From positions 2,485,001-2,549,000 of the forward strand of contig NZ_CP154260.1 in NCBI RefSeq assembly GCF_039545795.1: DNA of 64,000 nucleotides. Direction: 5' to 3'. Shown here one piece after another: positions 26,001 to 34,287 of this stretch. The position numbers and the translations under genes were made by a program. Origin of the DNA: Chitinophaga niabensis. GTDB taxonomy: Bacteria; Bacteroidota; Bacteroidia; Chitinophagales; Chitinophagaceae. Each line of letters opens with the position of its first letter. The stretch's first letter is position 1. The notes beneath the pieces were generated by a model. The model saw only the letters and a list, made by a program, of their open reading frames with translations. It ran no database searches and was not told the DNA's origin.

Positions 26001-26197
26001 TTGCTACAGGCCCCGGTGCGCTTGGTAACAGAACCATTGGTACTGCAGCAGCAGGAGGGATGTTATTCGGAACCGTGTTCGGTGTGCTGATCATTCCCGG
26101 ATTGTATTACATATTCGGCAAGATCGCAGAAAGACACTCCTTTGTGAAAGACGAAGAAGAGAATCCATTAACCGAAGAAATTGATCATAATGTATAA
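23030..26197 (+). CDS. RND multidrug efflux transporter (HAE1/AcrB-like)
   Basis: 1055 residues, normal for an AcrB-type proton-driven pump. It opens with FNKFIQRPVLSIVISLIIVFLGVLAI (TM1) and has the FPSISPPKVNVTAEYPGA porter-domain start. The TM4 motif AIGVVVDDAIVVIEA holds the paired Asp residues of the proton relay, and the second half has the matching RFRPILMTSFAFIAG segment. Twelve TM segments and two large periplasmic loops are expected. It should export hydrophobic or amphipathic compounds with the flanking adaptor and channel; the substrate cannot be named. It overlaps the channel gene by 8 bp. Confidence 0.97.
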   Translation: MFNKFIQRPVLSIVISLIIVFLGVLAITQLPVTQFPSISPPKVNVTAEYPGANGELMIKSVIIPLERAINGIPGMKYMASDAGNDGEATIQVVFNLGTDPNQASLNVQNRVASVVNKLPPLVVREGVKITREESNMLMYINLYSDDPHTDQKFLFNFADINILPELKRVDGVGVADILGNREYAMRIWLKPDRMLAYKISADEVMKALADQSLEASPGKTGESSGKRSQAFEYVLKYSGRFTTKEGYENVVLRASPDGELLRLKDVASVEFGSSMYDIYSNLNGKPSAAIVLKQSYGSNASQVIKAVKERMKEIKAQSFPKGMNYEISYDVSKFLDASMEKVIHTLVEAFILVGLVVFLFLGDWRSTLIPAMAVPVSLVGTFFFMQFFGITLNLITLFALVLAIGVVVDDAIVVIEAVHAKMEEEHLSPFKATKKALHEISGAIIAITFLMAAVFIPVAFMSGPVGIFYRQFSITMATAIILSGIVALTLTPALCAMILKNNHGKPKKKTIMDKFLGGFNRGFDATSGKYQKVLGRIVNRRAITFLMLGAFCAGTWYLNGKVPSGFIPNEDQGMFYAIIQTPPGSSLERTNEISEKLQKVAEDVEGVQSVSSLAGYEILTEGTGANSGTCLINLKDWTERKHSVQEIIEELEEKSKDITGANIEFFLPPAVPGYGAAGGFELRLLDKAGSGDYRKMETVSKDFARELEKRKELTSIFSFYSASFPQYMLQVDNDIAQQKGVSIENAMNTMSTLVGSNYEISFIKFGRQYKVMVQAAPEYRALPEDILQLYVKNDKDEMVPFSAFMKLEKVYGLSEITRHNMYNASEISGSAAPGYSSGEAIKVINEVAAKTLPRGFGIDWAGISKDEVAQGNQAIYIFLICLGFVYLILAAQYESFILPFAVILSLPAGIFGAFFLLKVLGLENNIYAQVAMVMLIGLLGKNAVLIVEFAVQKHRSGATVLQAAMEGSRVRFRPILMTSFAFIAGLIPLVFATGPGALGNRTIGTAAAGGMLFGTVFGVLIIPGLYYIFGKIAERHSFVKDEEENPLTEEIDHNV

Positions 26198-27626
26198 ATT
26201 CAGGATACAGCAGTGCGTTATTGTGCTGAGCATTTGCCTGGCTGTAGCAGGTTGTAAAGTTCCGGCCATCACGGCGGCCAATGAAAACAGGTCGGTTCCG
26301 GATTCCTTCGGTTACAGCAGTTCGGATACTACCAATATGTCCGCCATTCAATGGCACGACTTCTTCACAGATCCTTACCTGGTAACGCTGATCGATTCAG
26401 CAATGAAACATAACCAGGAACTGATGATCACTTTGCAGGAAGTAGAAATTGCCAGGAATGAGATCCGTTTCAAACAGGCCCCTTTAATTCCATCCGTGAC
26501 AGCAGGTGTGGGTGCCGGTATTGAAAAAGTAGGACGTTATACCAGCCAGGGTGCAGGAGATGCGTCTACAGAGATAGAACCCGGTAAAGAAATGCCAGAT
26601 CCGCTGGCAGATTTTTCGCTGGCTGTTCGTGCAAACTGGGAAATAGATATCTGGAAGAAACTGCGCAATGCCAGGAAGGCTGCGGTGACCAGGTACCTGT
26701 CCACCGTAGAAGGGAAAAACTTTGTGATCACCAACCTGATCGCTGAAGTGGCCAATTCTTATTATGAATTACTGGCCCTTGATAATCAGCTGGAAATCGT
26801 TAAACAAAATATTGAACTGCAGAAGAATGCACTGGAGATCCTGAAAGTGCAGAAAGAAGCCGCCAGAGCAACAGAACTTGCGGTGCAGAAATTCCAGGCG
26901 GAAGTACTGAAGTCCCAAAGCCTGGAGTTCGATATCCGGCAGAAGATAAAAGGAACAGAGAACAGGATCAACTTTCTCTTAGGCCGTTTCCCGCAGGAAA
27001 TAGCCAGGGATAAAAGCAGTTTCCTGAACACTTTGCCCGCTGCCGTACGCATGGGTATTCCTTCTCAATTACTGGCTAACCGCCCGGATATTAAACAGGC
27101 GGAACAGCAGTTGATGGCGGCGAAGCTGGATGTGAAAGTAGCCCGCGCGGAATTTTATCCTTCCTTTGGTATTTCGGCTGCGCTTGGTTTCCAGGCCTTT
27201 AAACCCTCTTACTTAGTGAAGTTCCCTGAGTCTGTATTGTACTCACTCGCAGGAGATCTGGTAGGCCCATTGATCAACCGGCAGGCTATCAAAGCGGAGT
27301 TCTTCAATGCCAACGCCAGACAATTACAGGCGATGTATAATTATGAACGTACCATCCTGAATGCTTACCTGGAAGTGGCTACACAGCTCTCCAATATCAG
27401 CAACCTGGGGAGTAGTTATGACCTGAAGCAGAAACAGGTGGATGCGTTAACCCGCTCTATCGATATTTCCAATGATCTTTTCAAGTCCGCCAGGGCGGAT
27501 TATCTTGAAGTGTTGATGACACAACGCGATGCGCTGGAAGCAAAGCTTGAACTGATAGAAACGAAACAACAACAGATGAATGCAGTAGTGAATGTGTATA
27601 GGGAGTTAGGAGGGGGCTGGAAGTAA
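26190..27626 (+). CDS. Outer-membrane efflux channel (NodT/OprM-like lipoprotein)
   Basis: 478 residues from ATG 26190, which overlaps the pump stop; a TTG nine bases earlier would add three residues. The lipobox AVAGC precedes a TolC-type channel: WHDFFTDPYLVTLIDSAMKHNQEL, RANWEIDIWKKLRNARKAA, and in the second half the duplicated LLANRPDIKQAEQQLMAAKLDVKVARAEFYPS. It forms the outer-membrane exit of the tripartite pump. The operon ends just before a long inverted-repeat element. Confidence 0.95.
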   Translation: MYKFRIQQCVIVLSICLAVAGCKVPAITAANENRSVPDSFGYSSSDTTNMSAIQWHDFFTDPYLVTLIDSAMKHNQELMITLQEVEIARNEIRFKQAPLIPSVTAGVGAGIEKVGRYTSQGAGDASTEIEPGKEMPDPLADFSLAVRANWEIDIWKKLRNARKAAVTRYLSTVEGKNFVITNLIAEVANSYYELLALDNQLEIVKQNIELQKNALEILKVQKEAARATELAVQKFQAEVLKSQSLEFDIRQKIKGTENRINFLLGRFPQEIARDKSSFLNTLPAAVRMGIPSQLLANRPDIKQAEQQLMAAKLDVKVARAEFYPSFGISAALGFQAFKPSYLVKFPESVLYSLAGDLVGPLINRQAIKAEFFNANARQLQAMYNYERTILNAYLEVATQLSNISNLGSSYDLKQKQVDALTRSIDISNDLFKSARADYLEVLMTQRDALEAKLELIETKQQQMNAVVNVYRELGGGWK

Positions 27627-27641
27627 GGAGCTTAGCGTTAT

Positions 27642-27752
27642 AAGGGGGCGTCTCAAAAGTAATTTGATGAGCTTGAGAATCGCGTAAACGAAAATTCTCT
27701 CCATCAGGTACCGGGTAAAATCAGGTTAAAATTACTTTTGAGACACCCCCTT
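27642..27752. repeat. MITE-like or terminator-like 24-bp inverted-repeat element
   Basis: Arms 27642-27665 and 27729-27752 are 24 bp with a single mismatch (both arms contain GTCTCAAAAGTAATTT or its complement). Between them are 63 bp holding a smaller hairpin (GAGAAT/ATTCTC, 27675-27680 and 27694-27699) nested in TGATG/CATCA. The right arm ends at the stop codon of the minus-strand gene. There is no coding capacity. It could be a non-autonomous transposable element or a long bidirectional terminator between convergent genes; arm length and loop size favour the first. Confidence 0.7.
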
Positions 27753-28964
27753 TTATTTTTTCAGGCAGGGTTTTGCTTCCCGCACATAAAGTATACCGTC
27801 ATAAAACTTCTTCCATGGTAATTCGGATGCAGTGTTGATATAAGTTTTCATATAATAAAGATCCTCTTCCTGCTGAAAAGTAAGATCAGTAAAGGCATAT
27901 GGATATCCCATGCTGTGGATCCAGGACTCTATACTTTTCTTGTGAGGTTTAGTCACCTTTTCAGTAACATCACTGATCGTTAAGCCACCGGTCCCTTCGT
28001 AACAGGTTAAGCCTATGGTATAGGTTTGTGCAGCCAGCTGCGGATCCTGGCTAAAATAATAGCCCATGCTATTATAACTCCGGTGGGTTACGTTCTCCAG
28101 TGGCCCTTTTTCAACATGTGAATTATGGGCCCAGATGATGATCTTTTCATTGGCGAATTTATCTGATGCCAGCCATTTTAAATTTTCCGCCATCTGAAAG
28201 TCGTGTTGTGGGTGATCTTTTCGTTCCTTATTATATCGGTAATGTAAAGCCAGGGTATAATTGATCAATAAGCCTTTTAATACATGCAGATAAAAAGGAT
28301 CGGATACCTGTTCTATTACAATGGGCATTAATTTCAACAGACTATCCAGCGCCTCTCTGTTATTACCGTTCAGGATCCAAGGCGTTCTGCCAATTGCTGT
28401 AATAAAAGTATTGTAAGAAGGGTGTGTGGTAAACGATACCTGTTGTTCCCTCAGGAACCCGTCTATACTCCTTTTGAGATGCCGCATGCCATATCCGCTG
28501 ATCCCTCTGTTATCAAATCCTGTGATCCTTAGTTTGCCGGCATTATTGTTAATATACTGAAACAGATCATTGGCCTGCATGCATTGGGTCCATACCGGAA
28601 ACACAGAGAGATACAACAAGCTGTCCAGCGATATCTTATTCTTTTTAAAGGCTTCCCATCCGTGGTTGAGTGAGAAGAAATCACTTTCAAATGCGATAAC
28701 GTTAAACCCCATGTGTTCATGCAGGTACCTGACAAGCCTTGATTTTAGCCTCAACTCCTCTCCATCGCCATGATACAGTTCCCCCAGCATCACGATCCGT
28801 TTATTGCCGATTGCTTTTTCAATGGGTAAAAGGTCGGCATCATTTGTGGTATTAAAATCAGCTTCCCTGACCGGTGTGGTATGCTTGATAATGTACTCCT
28901 TTACCTGGCTGAAGCCAGGTTGAAATAGAAACATTGCAAGGAGGGTATATATGATATTTTTCAT
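27753..28964 (-). CDS. Secreted erythromycin-esterase family protein
   Basis: 403 residues with a Sec signal (IIYTLLAMFLFQPGFSQ). Family motifs are RIVMLGELYHGDGEE, FNVIAFESDFFSLNHGWEAF, the RITGFDNRGISGYG block and IIIWAHNSHVEKG, covering the conserved Glu and His residues of the Ere-like superfamily. Characterised members hydrolyse macrolide lactones, but many Bacteroidota homologues have other, unproven substrates, so resistance should not be assumed. Its reading frame ends at the edge of the inverted-repeat element. It is divergent from the EcsC gene (41 bp). Confidence 0.87.
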   Translation of the reverse strand: MKNIIYTLLAMFLFQPGFSQVKEYIIKHTTPVREADFNTTNDADLLPIEKAIGNKRIVMLGELYHGDGEELRLKSRLVRYLHEHMGFNVIAFESDFFSLNHGWEAFKKNKISLDSLLYLSVFPVWTQCMQANDLFQYINNNAGKLRITGFDNRGISGYGMRHLKRSIDGFLREQQVSFTTHPSYNTFITAIGRTPWILNGNNREALDSLLKLMPIVIEQVSDPFYLHVLKGLLINYTLALHYRYNKERKDHPQHDFQMAENLKWLASDKFANEKIIIWAHNSHVEKGPLENVTHRSYNSMGYYFSQDPQLAAQTYTIGLTCYEGTGGLTISDVTEKVTKPHKKSIESWIHSMGYPYAFTDLTFQQEEDLYYMKTYINTASELPWKKFYDGILYVREAKPCLKK

Positions 28965-29005
28965 TCGGACTAAAATAGAATAAATTTAGCTATCTTAAAT
29001 CCGCT

Positions 29006-29716
29006 ATGTTATACGAACAGCGGATCAGGGTAGAAATGGAAGCCTGGCAGCACAAGATGCAGCGCCGGCCATCCATGTTTGACAAAATGTCCAAATCCGT
29101 GCAGTCCCGCATTAACCGCGTTATTCCCCAAAAGGTACATGATGCCATTACCGTTACCATCAAACAAATGGTACGTGGGGTATTATTCGGCGCTACCTAT
29201 ACAGTACCTGGTCAGCAGGATTTTGCTTCGTTATATGATATGGAAGAAGCCGTGCTCCGCAGGGTGGACTTTTACCGTAAAACTGCTGCTGCAGAAGGTG
29301 GTATAACCGGCGCAGGCGGTATCTTATTAGGCCTCGCGGATTTCCCGATCCTGCTCAGCATGAAGTTGAAACTGCTTTTTGATATCGCTACCTTTTACGG
29401 TTTTGACGTAAAGGATTATAAAGAACGGCTCTACCTGCTCTATATTTTCCAACTGGCTTTCAGCAGCCAGGAGCATCGCAGGAATGTATATGAAAAGATA
29501 ACAGACTGGAAAGAAAAAAGCAGCCAGTTGCCGGATGATATTCATGGTTTCGACTGGCAGAGTTTTCAGATAGAGTACCGCGATCATATAGACCTGGCCA
29601 AGCTCGGCCAGTTGTTGCCTGTTGTAGGAGCAGCAGTAGGCGTAGTGGTGAATTACCGGCTGATCACCAAACTGGGCGATACAGCCATGAATGCTTACAG
29701 AATGCGGATCCTATGA
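29006..29716 (+). CDS. EcsC-family protein
   Basis: 236 residues. The pattern AAAEGGITGAGGILLGLADFPILLSMKLKLLFDIATFYG (hydrophobic, Gly-rich, about 95-133) and a C-terminal hydrophobic segment (LLPVVGAAVGVVVNYRLI) are diagnostic of EcsC. EcsC is linked in Bacillus to an ABC exporter, but its function is unclear elsewhere. No signal peptide; probably membrane-associated. Its stop overlaps the start of the following AraC gene by 4 bp, so the two are coupled. Confidence 0.87.
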   Translation: MLYEQRIRVEMEAWQHKMQRRPSMFDKMSKSVQSRINRVIPQKVHDAITVTIKQMVRGVLFGATYTVPGQQDFASLYDMEEAVLRRVDFYRKTAAAEGGITGAGGILLGLADFPILLSMKLKLLFDIATFYGFDVKDYKERLYLLYIFQLAFSSQEHRRNVYEKITDWKEKSSQLPDDIHGFDWQSFQIEYRDHIDLAKLGQLLPVVGAAVGVVVNYRLITKLGDTAMNAYRMRIL

Positions 29717-30561
29717 AAATAGAAACTTTCTATCCGAGACATGCTATCCTCAGGGAGCACATTGAATATTACTATTTCCTCAGGACCTATGCCCGGGATT
29801 TTAAGACCGCTTACTATTCCTTCCCCAATACTTTACAATCCTTCAATATCCATAAGAATGCCAGTTGTGAGATCGGTAATAATTCCACCCACGTATACGG
29901 TGTGCCGGAAAAGAAGTACCTGATGATTGCACAGGGAAAATATGAATCACCGCTGCAGGTATTGCTGGAAGGTAAACTGGATAAAGTGACCATCAATTTC
30001 AAACCACTCGGCCTCAATCATTTTATCAGGAGGCCCCTTGCTGCTGTAACGCCTGAACACTCTCAATCTTTCCATGAATGGGATCAATATGCGGAAACAC
30101 CGGCATTCCTGCAGGCATTCTTCCATGCCAATGATAATGAAACCAGGGTGGACCTGCTGGAAGACTATCTGCTTAGGTATTACCAACCATTAGATAATGA
30201 GGCACTGCTTCTAAAAGCTATCCATAGTTTAATGGATTTTAGCACAGAACTACCCGTGCAGGAAATCGCGGAAAGCCTTTCTGTGAGCGTTCGTTCATTC
30301 AACCGGCTATTCTATAATAACATGAGTATCACACCAGTGTCTTTCAGGAAGATTGCGCGTTTCCGGCATTCTTTAAAAAACCGCCTGTTCAACGAGCAAT
30401 TTAAGAACCTGACAGATATCGGCTACGAGAGCAACTTCTACGATCAGGCTTATTTTGTGAAGATGTACAAGAAAATTACAGGCTCCAATCCCGGTAAATT
30501 CTTTAAGTCGGTAGAAAAGCTGGCGGATGATCACCTGATCTTTCAATTCCTGAAAGAATAG
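29713..30561 (+). CDS. AraC-family transcriptional regulator
   Basis: 282 residues. The N-terminal sensor half begins with RHAILREHIEYYYFL and has no named ligand motif. The C-terminal half has two HTH motifs (VQEIAESLSVSVRSFNRLFYN, and LTDIGYESNFYDQAYFVKMYKK) followed by TGSNPGKFFKS. It is translationally coupled to the EcsC gene, and an esterase gene follows 66 bp downstream on the same strand, so these may form one unit. Together with the AraC protein at 12.5-13.2 kb it is a candidate reader of the paired direct-repeat motifs. Confidence 0.92.
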   Translation: MKIETFYPRHAILREHIEYYYFLRTYARDFKTAYYSFPNTLQSFNIHKNASCEIGNNSTHVYGVPEKKYLMIAQGKYESPLQVLLEGKLDKVTINFKPLGLNHFIRRPLAAVTPEHSQSFHEWDQYAETPAFLQAFFHANDNETRVDLLEDYLLRYYQPLDNEALLLKAIHSLMDFSTELPVQEIAESLSVSVRSFNRLFYNNMSITPVSFRKIARFRHSLKNRLFNEQFKNLTDIGYESNFYDQAYFVKMYKKITGSNPGKFFKSVEKLADDHLIFQFLKE

Positions 30562-30627
30562 TTATTGGCCAAAAAGTACAATTTTAGGGCAGCGGAAAAC
30601 AGTCTATTTGTTTAAAAATGCACCGCC

Positions 30628-31767
30628 ATGCAAAAAACAATACTGACCATGCTGTTACTGTTATCCTGTGTTGTTCTCTTCGCACAGGAATTACATATTT
30701 CCCGGACCATTCCTTCCCGATATTTTGGAACAGACCGGAAGCTCCTGATCTCGCTGCCGGAAGGTTATTATGATTCCAGCAGTTTAAAAAAGCGATACCA
30801 GGTAGCCTATGTATTCGATGCACAAAATGATTATTTCTTCCGCTATGCGGCCTCGCTGATACAAAATTTAAATTTCTCCGGCAGTTTTGAACCGACCATT
30901 ATTGTTGGCATCCGGTCAACAAACAGGCGTTTTGAATTCACGCCCAAACTACTTTCAGACGGGCCTTATAAAAGCTGGACGAAGACCGGAGGAGCAGACT
31001 CCCTGTTACCGCATCTTGAATCAGAGGTGTTCCCATATATAACACAACAATTCAGAACATCACCCGTAAGGATAGGACTGGGGCATTCCCTGGGAGCCAC
31101 TTTCCTCACCTGGTGCCTGACGAGTGGCAGGAGAATGTTTGATGCACATATAATGATCTCCCCGAATTACGAATACGACAATGAACAGCTGATAAGCAGG
31201 ATTAAAGGAACGCCTGCCAGCCATAACACCTTTGTATATCTTGCCAGGGGGAAAGACGATAGTTATGAAACACGTTTTGCGCCGGGTATTGAAAAAGCAG
31301 TTCCCTTATACCGTGAAAAACTGGAGCTGCAGTATGAAGTGCTGGATGTAAACAATCATGGGAATACTTACCTCACCGGGTTCATCAACGGACTGACTGC
31401 TTATCATCGTTCTATTTACGGGAAGGCAGAGAACACCATCAAACGTTTTACCGCGCTCGCAGAAAATTACGGGTATAAGCTGAATGCAGACCAGATCAAC
31501 ATGATATCCTATAACTATTTTATGCGGCCGGGCACCTGGCAGGAAGCTGTGAAGATCTTTGACTGGGGTTTAAAGTGGTATCCTGAGGATATAAACCTGT
31601 ATGATAGTATGAGTGAAGCATATGAAAATGCAGGAAACAAAGCGGAAGCGATAAAGTATTGCCAGAAGGGGCTGCAGCAACTGGAAGAGCAGAAGGTTAA
31701 AACCGGCCAGGCTAATGAAGGGCAGAAGAAATATATAGAAGGAAGACTGGCTAAACTTAAAGGTTAG
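30628..31767 (+). CDS. Secreted alpha/beta-hydrolase (esterase D/Fes-like) with C-terminal TPR
   Basis: 379 residues with a Sec signal (ILTMLLLLSCVVLFAQ). Residues about 20-275 match the putative-esterase family: ILISLPEGYY-type opening (LLISLPEGYYD), YQVAYVFDAQNDYFF, IIVGIRSTNRRFEFTP, the nucleophile elbow GLGHSLGATFLTW, and a His near VNNHGNTY. The last about 90 residues contain one or two TPR-like helices (YDSMSEAYENAGNKAEAIKY). Characterised relatives cleave siderophore or carbohydrate esters; the substrate here is unknown. The 3' end overlaps a convergent VOC gene by 11 bp. Confidence 0.87.
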   Translation: MQKTILTMLLLLSCVVLFAQELHISRTIPSRYFGTDRKLLISLPEGYYDSSSLKKRYQVAYVFDAQNDYFFRYAASLIQNLNFSGSFEPTIIVGIRSTNRRFEFTPKLLSDGPYKSWTKTGGADSLLPHLESEVFPYITQQFRTSPVRIGLGHSLGATFLTWCLTSGRRMFDAHIMISPNYEYDNEQLISRIKGTPASHNTFVYLARGKDDSYETRFAPGIEKAVPLYREKLELQYEVLDVNNHGNTYLTGFINGLTAYHRSIYGKAENTIKRFTALAENYGYKLNADQINMISYNYFMRPGTWQEAVKIFDWGLKWYPEDINLYDSMSEAYENAGNKAEAIKYCQKGLQQLEEQKVKTGQANEGQKKYIEGRLAKLKG

Positions 31768-32146
31768 GTTTTCCGAAAAATAAAACATACCCGTTGGTAT
31801 CTGTTACTTCAAAACCCAGTATACCATCATCATTAACTTTAAGGGGCTGACGGAATGTTACACCTCTTGAACGGAATTCTTCATACAACTGATCCGGGTC
31901 TGATGTATTGATATATGCATCCCAGTTTGCCCATGGATGATGACCTGAGTTGGGGATAGGTGCTGCATCAGGACCTATCTCCTTCATCATAATAGAAATA
32001 TTCTCCCGTCCGATCATGGCAAAAAAAGGCGCCTCTTCCGGCACTAAGTGCCATACTTCAAACCCCAGCTTCTCTACATAAAATGATACCGATTCCTGTA
32101 GATTGGAAACGATGAAATTAGGTGATATGAAGTTTAAAAGACCCAT
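31757..32146 (-). CDS. VOC-superfamily (glyoxalase/bleomycin-resistance-like) protein
   Basis: 129 residues. It has two beta-alpha-beta-beta-beta halves: ISPNFIVSNLQESVSFYVEKLGFEV at the start, and the second half NWDAYINTSDPDQLYEEFRSRGVTFRQPL ending with FEVTDTNGYVLFFG. It may be a metal-dependent dioxygenase or isomerase, or a drug-sequestering protein; the family does not allow a choice. Cytoplasmic. Confidence 0.88.
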   Translation of the reverse strand: MGLLNFISPNFIVSNLQESVSFYVEKLGFEVWHLVPEEAPFFAMIGRENISIMMKEIGPDAAPIPNSGHHPWANWDAYINTSDPDQLYEEFRSRGVTFRQPLKVNDDGILGFEVTDTNGYVLFFGKPNL

Positions 32147-32280
32147 GGCTCATTAAAGTTCCGGAATAATTTAACTTAACCCCACAATTATTTTAACTTG
32201 CCGTACAATTTCGAAAGTTAAATACGGGATGCACCTTTTAACAACCAGAATCTATCTGATTTATTATTAATATCACTTTA

Positions 32281-32862
32281 TTGAACGACGGACATTTTAT
32301 AGATGGCCCCGATCTTTATAAACGGGTTGCAGCTGGTGATGAATCTGCATTCAGGGGCCTTTTCGAGATCTATGCACCACGCCTGCTGGCCATGGCAGCA
32401 CGTATTACAGGATCTGCAGCAGTGGCAGATGACCTGGTACAGGATACCTTTCTTAAAATATGGATAGCACGCGACCAGCTGACGGAAGTTACACAACCTG
32501 GCGCCTGGATTAAAAAGATCTGCTTTTTTCAGGCAGTAAATTATGTCCGCCGTCAGAACATCCACGATAAAGTGATGGATGCAGTGGGGCAGGAAGAAAA
32601 CTACCTGGGAGAAATGGTAGAATTCCGGCAACTGCTGGACCTCGTAAACCAGGCCGTGCAGCAATTACCTGAAAAGCAACAACAGATCTACCGTTTAAGC
32701 CGTGAACAGGGGCTTAGCATCAATGAAATCGCAGCACATATGGGGCTGGCCATCAGTACGGTAAAGAACCTGCTGGTCATGGCATTGAAAAACATCCGCA
32801 CCTCTCTGCAAAAGGCTGATTACCTGCCATTCCTCGCCATTTTGATAGATATATTCATCTGA
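32281..32862 (+). CDS. FecI-type ECF sigma factor
   Basis: 193 residues from a TTG start at 32281. An in-frame TGA lies at 32257 and no ATG occurs between, so TTG is the only supported start. Region 2 reads DESAFRGLFEIYAPRLLAMAARITG and DDLVQDTFLKIW; region 4 reads LPEKQQQIYRLSREQGLSINEIAAHMGLAISTVKNLLVMALKNIR. It is followed by fecR, susC (with an STN signalling domain) and susD. It therefore probably directs transcription of this uptake locus when the outer-membrane receptor is loaded. Confidence 0.92.
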   Translation: MNDGHFIDGPDLYKRVAAGDESAFRGLFEIYAPRLLAMAARITGSAAVADDLVQDTFLKIWIARDQLTEVTQPGAWIKKICFFQAVNYVRRQNIHDKVMDAVGQEENYLGEMVEFRQLLDLVNQAVQQLPEKQQQIYRLSREQGLSINEIAAHMGLAISTVKNLLVMALKNIRTSLQKADYLPFLAILIDIFI

Positions 32863-32890
32863 ACCGAAAAAAAACTTCTTTTTTTTCGGT
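32863..32890. terminator. Perfect A/T-rich hairpin between sigma and anti-sigma genes
   Basis: A perfect 12-bp inverted repeat (32863-32874 and 32879-32890; ACCG plus eight A, mirrored) with a CTTC loop starts at the sigma stop codon. It can act as an attenuator or terminator before fecR, or as an RNA-stability element. Confidence 0.75.
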
Positions 32891-32945
32891 ACCAATCTCC
32901 CGCTCAGTTGTCTGGTATAGATGAGGGGCATAAACCACACCTTAC

Positions 32946-34145
32946 ATGGAACAAAACCACCGATTAGCCTATTTACTGGAGCGCCTGGCAGCACATACTG
33001 CTACTAAGGAAGAACTGGATGAACTAACAAGTTTAGTTGACCAGGACGAATCCGGCATTTCCATGGATGCCGTGGAGAGCTGGCTGGAAGTAAACCAGCC
33101 GCAGGCACGGCCTGCTTTCGACCGGCAACACTGGATGCAGGTGGCGGATCAGATCCTGCAATCGGATAAGTTATCCGGTGATCCGCTTGCCAAACCGGCA
33201 ACCCGTATTCATCACCTGCACAGATGGGGATGGGCGGCTGCAGTGGTAGTTTTATTTGGCCTGGGCGCCTGGTTTTTCAGCCAAAATCATCCCGCAAAAC
33301 CGGATGCCGTTATCACCGGGAATGCACCACTGGATGTTGATCCCGGGAAAAACGGGGCCATCCTTACATTAGCCGATGGTTCTGAAATGGTACTGGACAG
33401 TGCCGGCAATGGGATCATCACCCGCCAGAACGGAACCACTGTGGTATTAAAAAGTGACGGATTACAATACGCACCCGGAGAACGTAGTACCGGAGAAATA
33501 GCATACAATACAATAAGTACCTCCAAAGGACGGCAATTCAAAGTGGTCCTGCCAGACGGCAGCAAAGTATGGCTTAACGCCGCGAGTACGCTGAAATTCC
33601 CCGTTGCTTTCGAAGGAAAGGAAAGGGGAGTGGAGCTCTCCGGCGAAGCCTATTTTGAAGTGGCAAAAAATGCAGAACAGCCATTTAAGGTAAAGGTGCC
33701 GGGAAAAATAGATATAGAAGTACTGGGTACAGCCTTCAACGTAAATGCCTATACAAATGAAAAGCATAGCTATACCACACTGGTAGCAGGGTCTGTAAGC
33801 GTATCCCATACCAGCAAAACCGCTGGCCGAATTGTATTAAAACCAGGAGATCAGCTGCAGGCAGGAGACGCAGGCATGGCATTAGTGCAACAGGCAAATG
33901 TAGACAAGGCTGTTGCCTGGAAAAACGGGCTTTTCAATTTCGAAGGGGTAGGCCTGAGAGAAATGATGCGCCAGCTGGAACGCTGGTACAACCTGGAAGT
34001 TGTATATGAAGGAAATGTACCGGATGTGGTGTTCTTTGGGGAGATGAGCAGAACGCTGAAACTCTCTGATGTATTATCAGGGCTGGAACGCGCTGACGTG
34101 CATTTCCGCCTGGAAGAAGGGCACAAACTCATAGTAATGCCTTAA
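32946..34145 (+). CDS. FecR-type anti-sigma factor
   Basis: 399 residues. A cytoplasmic N-terminal region (about 1-95) is followed by one TM helix (WGWAAAVVVLFGLGAWFF, about 97-115). The periplasmic FecR domain follows: FKVVLPDGSKVWLNAASTLKFP, VELSGEAYFEVAKN and VLGTAFNVNAY. The DUF4974 C-terminal domain ends the protein (GLREMMRQLERWYNLEVVYEG). It holds the upstream ECF sigma factor inactive until signalled by the receptor's STN domain. The gene lies 83 bp after the sigma gene and 142 bp before susC. Confidence 0.94.
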   Translation: MEQNHRLAYLLERLAAHTATKEELDELTSLVDQDESGISMDAVESWLEVNQPQARPAFDRQHWMQVADQILQSDKLSGDPLAKPATRIHHLHRWGWAAAVVVLFGLGAWFFSQNHPAKPDAVITGNAPLDVDPGKNGAILTLADGSEMVLDSAGNGIITRQNGTTVVLKSDGLQYAPGERSTGEIAYNTISTSKGRQFKVVLPDGSKVWLNAASTLKFPVAFEGKERGVELSGEAYFEVAKNAEQPFKVKVPGKIDIEVLGTAFNVNAYTNEKHSYTTLVAGSVSVSHTSKTAGRIVLKPGDQLQAGDAGMALVQQANVDKAVAWKNGLFNFEGVGLREMMRQLERWYNLEVVYEGNVPDVVFFGEMSRTLKLSDVLSGLERADVHFRLEEGHKLIVMP

Positions 34146-34181
34146 TCTGAAACATAGACATGAATTAAATAAAAGGACCAG

Positions 34182-34230
34182 CCGGCATAAAAAAACCGAA
34201 AGTGCTACTAACACTTCCGGTGGTTGCCGG
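34182..34230 (+). promoter_or_regulatory. Nested hairpin in the fecR-susC intergenic leader
   Basis: An outer stem CCGGCA/TGCCGG (34182-34187, 34225-34230) encloses an inner 10-bp stem with one mismatch (34195-34204, 34212-34221). It lies 57 bp before the susC ATG. It has no clear T run, so a leader RNA structure is more likely than a terminator. Confidence 0.45.
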
Positions 34231-34287
34231 TTGATTCAAATCGGGTTTCGAGGCCCTCCATTTTTAACAACCAAACGTTGCAAATCT

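Noticed and set aside
27753..28964. Macrolide resistance gene
   Set aside because: The protein is an erythromycin-esterase homologue by motif only; many relatives in Bacteroidota have unproven substrates, so a resistance claim is not supported.
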